A stretch of 64,000 nucleotides of DNA from contig JAKAOK010000006.1 in NCBI GenBank assembly GCA_021812245.1, positions 1 to 64,000 of the forward strand. Reading direction: 5' to 3'. Position numbers and translations under genes: made by a program. Within the stretch, counting starts at the first letter, position 1; every line of letters starts with the position of its first letter. Below the pieces are notes generated by a model that saw only the letters and a program-made list of their open reading frames with translations, was not told the DNA's origin and did no database searches. This document shows, piece by piece, positions 58,494 through 64,000 of the stretch. The DNA is from a bacterium. GTDB taxonomy: Bacteria; SZUA-79; Acidulodesulfobacterales; Acidulodesulfobacteraceae.

Positions 58494-59699
58494 ATGAGTT
58501 TAGCAACCGTAGAAGAGGCTGCTCTCGATATAAAAAACGGAAAAATGATTATTCTCGTCGATGACGAGGACAGAGAAAACGAAGGAGATTTAGTCGTCGC
58601 TGCAGAGCATACCACCCCTGAAATTATCAACTTTATGACAAAATACGCAAGAGGCCTGATATGTTTAACGTTAACCGAGGAAAAAGCCGACAGTTTAGAC
58701 CTTCCTCCTATGGTCGTCAATAACGAGTCGAAGTTTACTACTGCGTTTACCGTATCGATCGAAGCGAAAGAGGGCGTTACGACCGGCATATCTGCTCATG
58801 ACAGGGCAAAAACCATATTGACGGCGATAGAAAACGATGCAAAACCGTCGGATTTAGTCAGACCCGGTCATATTTTCCCTTTAAGGGGCAAGAACGGCGG
58901 AGTATTGACGAGAACGGGACAGACCGAAGGTTCGATAGATATAGCCCGCATTGCCGGATTAAAGCCGTACGGCGTTATATGCGAAATAATGCACGACGAC
59001 GGAACTATGGCGAGAATGCCCGATTTGATAAAATTTTCAAAAAAATTCGATATAAAGATTTTAACCGTGAAAGATTTGATAAATTACAGGCTTAAACATG
59101 AGAAACATGTTAAAAGACTTGTAGAATCTAAAATACCTACCGAATTTGCGGGGGATTTTAAAATTATAGTATATTCCAACGATATCGATTTCAAAGAACA
59201 TATAGCTCTTGTAAAAGGAGAAATCAATAAAGACGAGCCCGTTTTAGTCAGGGTCCATTCTCAGTGCCTTACGGGAGATATATTCGGTTCTATGAGATGC
59301 GACTGTGGAGACCAATTGACGGCGGCTATGGAGATGATAGACAAGGAAGGCAGCGGCGTTATTTTATATTTAATGCAGGAAGGCAGGGGCATAGGTCTCG
59401 TGAATAAATTAAAAGCTTATAATCTTCAGGACCAGGGATACGATACCGTGGAAGCAAACGAAAAATTAGGCTTTAAACCGGATTTGAGGGAATACGGCGT
59501 AGGTGCCCAAATTTTGGTGGATCTTGGCGTCGGGAAAATGCGGCTTATGACCAATAATCCTAAAAAAATAATCGGGCTCGAAGGATACGGGCTGAGCGTG
59601 GTCGAAAGAGTTCCCGTAGAGATATGTCCAAACGAAACCAATAAGCACTATCTAAAAACGAAAAAAGAAAAATTAGGACACATATTAAAGATGAAATAA
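58494..59699 (+). CDS. ribBA: Bifunctional DHBP synthase / GTP cyclohydrolase II
   Basis: [51 protein letters not shown]. Confidence 0.95.
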   Translation: MSLATVEEAALDIKNGKMIILVDDEDRENEGDLVVAAEHTTPEIINFMTKYARGLICLTLTEEKADSLDLPPMVVNNESKFTTAFTVSIEAKEGVTTGISAHDRAKTILTAIENDAKPSDLVRPGHIFPLRGKNGGVLTRTGQTEGSIDIARIAGLKPYGVICEIMHDDGTMARMPDLIKFSKKFDIKILTVKDLINYRLKHEKHVKRLVESKIPTEFAGDFKIIVYSNDIDFKEHIALVKGEINKDEPVLVRVHSQCLTGDIFGSMRCDCGDQLTAAMEMIDKEGSGVILYLMQEGRGIGLVNKLKAYNLQDQGYDTVEANEKLGFKPDLREYGVGAQILVDLGVGKMRLMTNNPKKIIGLEGYGLSVVERVPVEICPNETNKHYLKTKKEKLGHILKMK

Positions 59700-59731
59700 T
59701 AAAATTAAAATTGAATTAGCGGGAGTGTGAA

Positions 59732-60211
59732 ATGAGTAATTTTAATTTAATAGAAGGGGAACTTAAAGCCGCAGGTTTCAGGTTTGGTATAGTTGTATCG
59801 AGATTTAACGATTTTATTAACGGCAAACTGTTGGACGGGGCGTTGGATTATCTGAAAAGGGCGGGGGCCGTCGAGGATAACGTATCGGTCGTAAAGGTTC
59901 CGGGAGCATTTGAACTTCCAATGGCCGTAAAAATGCTGTTGGAAACAAAAAAATACGATGCGGTAATCTGCCTTGGAACGCTGATAAGGGGCGAAACTAC
60001 TCATTTTGACCTGTTGTCGAACCAAGTCACGAAATTAATTTCCGAGCTTTCAATCCACTATAATGTTCCGGTGAGTTACGGAATTATAACCGCCGAATCT
60101 ATAGAGCAGGCTATATCGCGCGCCGGCACTAAAATGGGTAATAAAGGTTTCGATGCGGCAATGTCTGCCGTAGAAATGGCAAGCCTCTACGCAAAAATTA
60201 AGAAGAGCTGA
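59732..60211 (+). CDS. ribH: 6,7-dimethyl-8-ribityllumazine synthase
   Basis: FGIVVSRFNDFI, KVPGAFELPMAVKML, CLGTLIRGETTHFD. Confidence 0.95.
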   Translation: MSNFNLIEGELKAAGFRFGIVVSRFNDFINGKLLDGALDYLKRAGAVEDNVSVVKVPGAFELPMAVKMLLETKKYDAVICLGTLIRGETTHFDLLSNQVTKLISELSIHYNVPVSYGIITAESIEQAISRAGTKMGNKGFDAAMSAVEMASLYAKIKKS

Positions 60212-60228
60212 GTTTTAACTATTTATTT

Positions 60229-60687
60229 ATGACGAAAAGAAGAAAAGCGAGAGAGCTTGCTTTGCAGTTTTTATACGAAGAAGACGGAGATATAAGCAAT
60301 TTAGACTATAAAATAAATTGTTTTTATAATGATTTTGCTTCGGAAAGTCTTATAAGAGACGGATTTATAAAAACTAAAGAAGATTTAAACAGGAAAAAGG
60401 ATATTTTCCAGATTTTTGATTTCTTTGCTAATATCGTACGCGGAACTTTATTAAATTTAGAGAAAATCGACTGTCTTATCGCAGCGCTGGCTAAAAACTG
60501 GACTATTGATAGAATGTCGAGGGTTGACAGGAATATTTTAAGACTTTCTATTTACGAGATTTTATTTATTCCCGAAACTCCCAAAAACGTAGTTATCAAC
60601 GAAGCGATAGAAATAGCGAAGAAATTCGGAAACGACGAGTCGCCGGCTTTCATTAACGGCATCTTGGATGCGGCGGTAAAGAGGTAA
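60229..60687 (+). CDS. nusB: Transcription antitermination protein NusB
   Basis: RRKARELALQFLYEED, DRNILRLSIYEILF, NEAIEIAKKFGNDESPAFINGILDA. Confidence 0.92.
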   Translation: MTKRRKARELALQFLYEEDGDISNLDYKINCFYNDFASESLIRDGFIKTKEDLNRKKDIFQIFDFFANIVRGTLLNLEKIDCLIAALAKNWTIDRMSRVDRNILRLSIYEILFIPETPKNVVINEAIEIAKKFGNDESPAFINGILDAAVKR

Positions 60688-60689
60688 AA

Positions 60690-60950
60690 ATGGAGATTAA
60701 ATCGGAATTGAATTACGGCGGAGCCGTAATTGATATAAGAGGACTTTGCTGAGGCCCTCCGGTACGGGCGGTCGTCCATAAACTTAAAACTTTAAAACAG
60801 GATGACGTTTTAACGGTGGTTTCGGATAAAGATTCTTTACTGAATGATATTCCGGCTTTATGTTCTCTCATGAGCGTACAATTACTAAATGTGGTTAGTT
60901 TAAAAGACCTTTACATATTTTTTATCAAAAATAAAGATTGGAAAAAATAA
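60690..60950 (+). CDS. Putative selenocysteine-containing TusA/SirA-like protein (TGA at 60750-60752 read as Sec)
   Basis: MEIKSELNYGGAVIDIRGLC[U]GPPVRAVVHKLKTLKQDDVLTVVSDKDSLLNDIPALCSLMSVQLLNVVSLKDLYIFFIKNKDWKK; DxRGLxC and DIPxxC features flank the TGA in one frame; RBS-like AGAGG; absent from the ORF track. Confidence 0.78.
60763..60780 (+). promoter_or_regulatory. Candidate bacterial SECIS hairpin (TA-c-GGGC-GGTC-GTCC-a-TA)
   Basis: GGUC apical loop at 60770-60773, 17 nt after the TGA; upper stem 4 bp including one G-U pair, then a C/A mismatch and 2 bp. Confidence 0.6.
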
Positions 60951-60958
60951 AGGGGAAA

Positions 60959-61687
60959 ATGATTAGGAATAATAATAGAGCGGCAGATGAAATGAGGCCT
61001 GTTAATATTATCCCCGGTTATATGAAATACGCCGAAGGTTCGTGTCTGGTAGAAGCAGGCGATACTAAGGTGATTTGTACGGCATCCGTCGATTATAAAG
61101 TGCCGCCGTTTTTAAAAGACAAAGGCGAAGGCTGGCTTACCGCCGAATATTCTATGCTTCCGAGGTCTGCCCATAACAGGATACCGAGAGACTCGGCGAA
61201 AGGAAAAGTCAACGGAAGGGCTCAGGAAATACAGAGGTTAATAGGCAGGTCGCTCAGGTCGGTAATTAATTTTTCGTATTTCCCCGGGATAACAGTATTA
61301 ATAGACTGCGACGTGATAAGTGCGGACGGCGGAACGAGGACGGCTTCTATAACGGGGGCATATATCGCCGCTTATCTTGCATTCTTAAACCTTATAAAAC
61401 AGGAAAAAATAGAAAAGATGCCTTTTTACGATTCCGTTGCCGCAATAAGCATCGGCATCGCAAGCGGAGAAATTCTTCTTGACCTCGATTATTCGGAAGA
61501 TTCCACAGCCGAACTGGATTTTAATTTCATACTAACCGGTTCCCGAAAAATTATAGAAATTCAGGGATGCGCCGAAAAAACTCCGATAGAATTCGACGTT
61601 CTTGGCAAGCTCTATGAACTTTCAAAAACCGCGGTTGCAAAAATTACGGAATTGCAGAATAAAGCAATTTCCGGTTACGCATCTTAA
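60959..61687 (+). CDS. rph: Ribonuclease PH
   Basis: EGSCLVEAGDTKVICTASV, GWLTAEYSMLPRSAHNR, DCDVISADGGTRTASITGAY; ATG at 60959 preceded by AAGGGGA is preferred over the track's TTG at 60938. Confidence 0.93.
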   Translation: MIRNNNRAADEMRPVNIIPGYMKYAEGSCLVEAGDTKVICTASVDYKVPPFLKDKGEGWLTAEYSMLPRSAHNRIPRDSAKGKVNGRAQEIQRLIGRSLRSVINFSYFPGITVLIDCDVISADGGTRTASITGAYIAAYLAFLNLIKQEKIEKMPFYDSVAAISIGIASGEILLDLDYSEDSTAELDFNFILTGSRKIIEIQGCAEKTPIEFDVLGKLYELSKTAVAKITELQNKAISGYAS

Positions 61688-61727
61688 ATATTCGTAAATT
61701 ATATCTTTTGAATTTTTTCCAAATTTC

Positions 61728-62060
61728 TTAACCGTGGCGGTATCTGATTACTCTAGCTTTTTCAAGGGTAATCATTCCTTCCTTTACTATTTCGTCAAGA
61801 AAGGGGAGCAGGGAATTAAGCTTTTCTTCCGTATCTACGATCTCTACGACAACCGGCAGGTCTTCCGACAACCTCAGCAGTTTAGCCGTATGCATCCTAC
61901 TGTGCGCCCCAAAACCCATAATGCCGCGGAGAACGGTTGCCCCTGCAAGGTTAAGCTCGCGTGCCTTGATAACAATCTGTTCATATAGGGCTTTGCCTTT
62001 ATATTGGTCGGATTCGCCTATAAATATTCGTAAAAGCATGCCTTCTTCGGGAAGATTCAT
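61728..62060 (-). CDS. DUF190 (PII-like) protein
   Basis: LRIFIGESDQYKGKALYEQIVIKARELNLAGATVLRGIMGFGAHSRMHTAKLLRLSEDLPVVVEIVD; TAATG coupling with crcB. Confidence 0.88.
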   Translation of the reverse strand: MNLPEEGMLLRIFIGESDQYKGKALYEQIVIKARELNLAGATVLRGIMGFGAHSRMHTAKLLRLSEDLPVVVEIVDTEEKLNSLLPFLDEIVKEGMITLEKARVIRYRHG

Positions 62061-62470
62061 TATAGCCCCCCTTTTATATTCGTTATAAAAAGCTTAGCGA
62101 GTATAAAACCGATAAAAACCAGACCTATGCCGAAGATATTAGAAGCAAGGATATTAATCAAGGCAATTTTATACTCCCCACCCCTAATAAGGTTAAAACT
62201 CTCTAGAGCGAAAGTGGAAAACGTCGTATAGCCCCCAATTATGCCTATAAATATCGGCGCTCTGAATGACGAGGGTATGTTCGATTCTTCAAAGAATCCC
62301 CATAAAAAACCTATTATAAATGCGCCCGAAAGATTTACTATGAGGGTGCCCAGCGGAAAAACGCCGTCCGAAAACCTGTCGCCTATGCCGGAAACCACAT
62401 AACGCAGGAGCGTTCCCGCGGCGCCTCCCAAAGCTATAAACAGCAGTTTAAACATAAGCGGCAAGCCCAC
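62060..62470 (-). CDS. crcB: Fluoride ion channel CrcB
   Basis: GGAAGTLLRYVVS, FPLGTLIVNLSGAFIIGFLWG, GIIGGYTTFSTFALE. Confidence 0.92.
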   Translation of the reverse strand: MGLPLMFKLLFIALGGAAGTLLRYVVSGIGDRFSDGVFPLGTLIVNLSGAFIIGFLWGFFEESNIPSSFRAPIFIGIIGGYTTFSTFALESFNLIRGGEYKIALINILASNIFGIGLVFIGFILAKLFITNIKGGL

Positions 62471-62484
62471 CGTATTTATTTACT

Positions 62485-62982
62485 TTAAATTAGTCTTTTA
62501 TGCGGTTTTTCATCCGCGGCGGAATCTTCAGCCGGTCCGGCTTCCGTCGTAAATACATGTATGCCGTGTTCGGCTTCGTTATGTACGTTATTATAATAAT
62601 AAGTAAAATTGCCTTTTAATTTATTTTTAAAATATTTAAATATCAAATATATTAGATAATAATTTAAGAATGGAATTAAAAAAAGAATAGCAATAAAATC
62701 GCTGATAAATCCCGGAATAAAAAATAATATTCCTGCTATAAAATAAGCTATTGATTTAATTAAATTTTTGTTTAATATTTTTCCGTTAGAAACATCGGCA
62801 ACGGCATTTTGAAAAGCGATATATTTTATTTTTTTTGTTATTATGTAACCGGCAATACTAAAAATGATTAAAAGTCCTGCAGTTGCGAGATAGCCGAGCC
62901 TTTCGGCTATCTCGACGAATACGTAAATTTCAAGTAATATATCTATAACGATTGCAAAGAAAATTTTTCCGAATAACCCCAT
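62485..62982 (-). CDS. FxsA-family membrane protein
   Basis: LLEIYVFVEIAERLGYLATAGLLIIFSIAGYIITKK and PGFISDFIAILFLIPF. Confidence 0.8.
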   Translation of the reverse strand: MGLFGKIFFAIVIDILLEIYVFVEIAERLGYLATAGLLIIFSIAGYIITKKIKYIAFQNAVADVSNGKILNKNLIKSIAYFIAGILFFIPGFISDFIAILFLIPFLNYYLIYLIFKYFKNKLKGNFTYYYNNVHNEAEHGIHVFTTEAGPAEDSAADEKPHKRLI

Positions 62983-63013
62983 TTATTTAATATACAACGA
63001 TTTTATATAATAA

Positions 63014-63985
63014 TCAAAATATTATTTTGTTTAAATCTACAATAAATGTATTTTTACCGTTCGAATATTTATATCTAATTTTTAATCCATGCTTTTCAAT
63101 TATCTGTTTAGTTATGTATAAACCCAGACCAAAGCCGTCTTTGTTTTTTACGTTTATGTCTTTTAAAAAAGGCTCGAACATAGCATCTTCCGCAATGGAC
63201 GGTTTGGCTCCTTCGTTTATAACGCTTAAAATGCCTTTTTCTACATTAACCGTTACTTTCTTATCCGTTCCAAATTTAACTGCGTTATCCAATAAATTTT
63301 TTATGCCTATGTTTAGCAGTTCGCAATCGGCTTTAACGGTATAATCATTATCGTCGGCTACAACGTTAATATAGGCGCCATTTTTCAAGAAAAGAAGTTC
63401 TTCCGCCCTGCTTAAAACATCCGTTAAATTACAGGGGGATAGATTCGGCATTTCATTGCCCGCCGCTATTTTTTCAGCCGCAAACAGCTCGTTTATTAGC
63501 ATTTCTAGTCTGTTAAAAATGTCGGAAAATACTCTTTTTTTGTTTCCTTCTTCGTCCTTTAATAGTTCTAAGGCAATTTTTCCTTTAGTAATAGGCGTTT
63601 TTAATTCATGAGCTATGTTCCTTATAAACCATACCCTTGTATTCATTGTTTTTTTAAGATTATCAATCGCATCTTTAAATTCTTTAGCCACGAAGCCTAT
63701 TTCATCCTTTCTTAAAATATATTCGTTTAAATTTACGTTTATATTGCCGTTTTTAAATTCTTCTATCTTTTTTCTCAATTTTCCGAGAGGTCTAATAGAA
63801 CGAAATATGCTGATATACAAAAGTATAAGGATGATATTTAAACTTAACCATGCCGCCGATAAAATCTTACGCTTACCGCTAATCCCCGAAGCTCTTTCAA
63901 ATAAAAAAGCGGTTTCCCCGGCTTTTGGCTTCAAGTATATGTATTTATTTCCGTTAAATGTTAATAAAGTAAGATAATAATTCAA
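63014..63985 (-). CDS. Sensor histidine kinase (HAMP-HisKA-HATPase); 5' end runs off the window
   Basis: FIRNIAHELKTPITKGKIALELL, NLLDNAVKFGTDK, DGFGLGLYITKQIIEKHG; no in-frame stop between 63985 and the window edge. Confidence 0.85.
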   Translation of the reverse strand: MNYYLTLLTFNGNKYIYLKPKAGETAFLFERASGISGKRKILSAAWLSLNIILILLYISIFRSIRPLGKLRKKIEEFKNGNINVNLNEYILRKDEIGFVAKEFKDAIDNLKKTMNTRVWFIRNIAHELKTPITKGKIALELLKDEEGNKKRVFSDIFNRLEMLINELFAAEKIAAGNEMPNLSPCNLTDVLSRAEELLFLKNGAYINVVADDNDYTVKADCELLNIGIKNLLDNAVKFGTDKKVTVNVEKGILSVINEGAKPSIAEDAMFEPFLKDINVKNKDGFGLGLYITKQIIEKHGLKIRYKYSNGKNTFIVDLNKIIF

Positions 63986-64000
63986 GCGTGGAGGATTTCT

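Noticed and set aside
62060-63013. Possible fluoride riboswitch near crcB
   Set aside because: Only 14 bp separate crcB from the upstream fxsA-like gene and nothing resembling the crcB motif was seen there or before fxsA
1-64000. CRISPR arrays, rRNA genes, prophage or integrase
   Set aside because: No regularly spaced direct repeats, rRNA sequence or phage/integrase-like ORFs seen

Overview
The window is an AT-rich bacterial chromosomal segment. Most of it is densely packed housekeeping genes: rnj, ileS, tpiA, hisS, a two-subunit pyruvate carboxylase, gltX, rnhB, a split NAD synthetase, ffh-rpsP-rimM-trmD-rplS, dnaX-ybaB-recR, valS, and a long run rpmF-plsX-fab-acpP-fabF-rpiB-glyA-nrdR-rib-nusB-rph. 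Accessory content includes a minor-pilin/PilY1 cluster (1.8-8.0 kb), a two-methyltransferase restriction-modification-like operon (8.2-12.1 kb) that abuts a degraded insertion sequence, and a VapBC-like pair. The observation I rate highest is a gene missing from the ORF track. Between nusB and rph (60690-60950) a TusA/SirA-like protein reads through an in-frame TGA at the catalytic-cysteine position. A hairpin with a GGUC apical loop lies 17 nt after the TGA, so this looks like a selenoprotein. Other leads are: a PIN toxin whose only stop falls at the conserved active-site Glu position; a 137-bp inverted-repeat element filling the gltX-rnhB gap exactly; three GGGGACAG...CTGTCCCC palindromes whose centres differ but stay self-complementary, one inside a CDS; a TTTGATAAAA operator-like array upstream of the R-M operon; a 22-aa Lys/Ser/Ala-rich microgene with its own signals; and an in-frame A7 slippery site in dnaX. 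No searches or folding programs were run. Family calls come from motif recognition.
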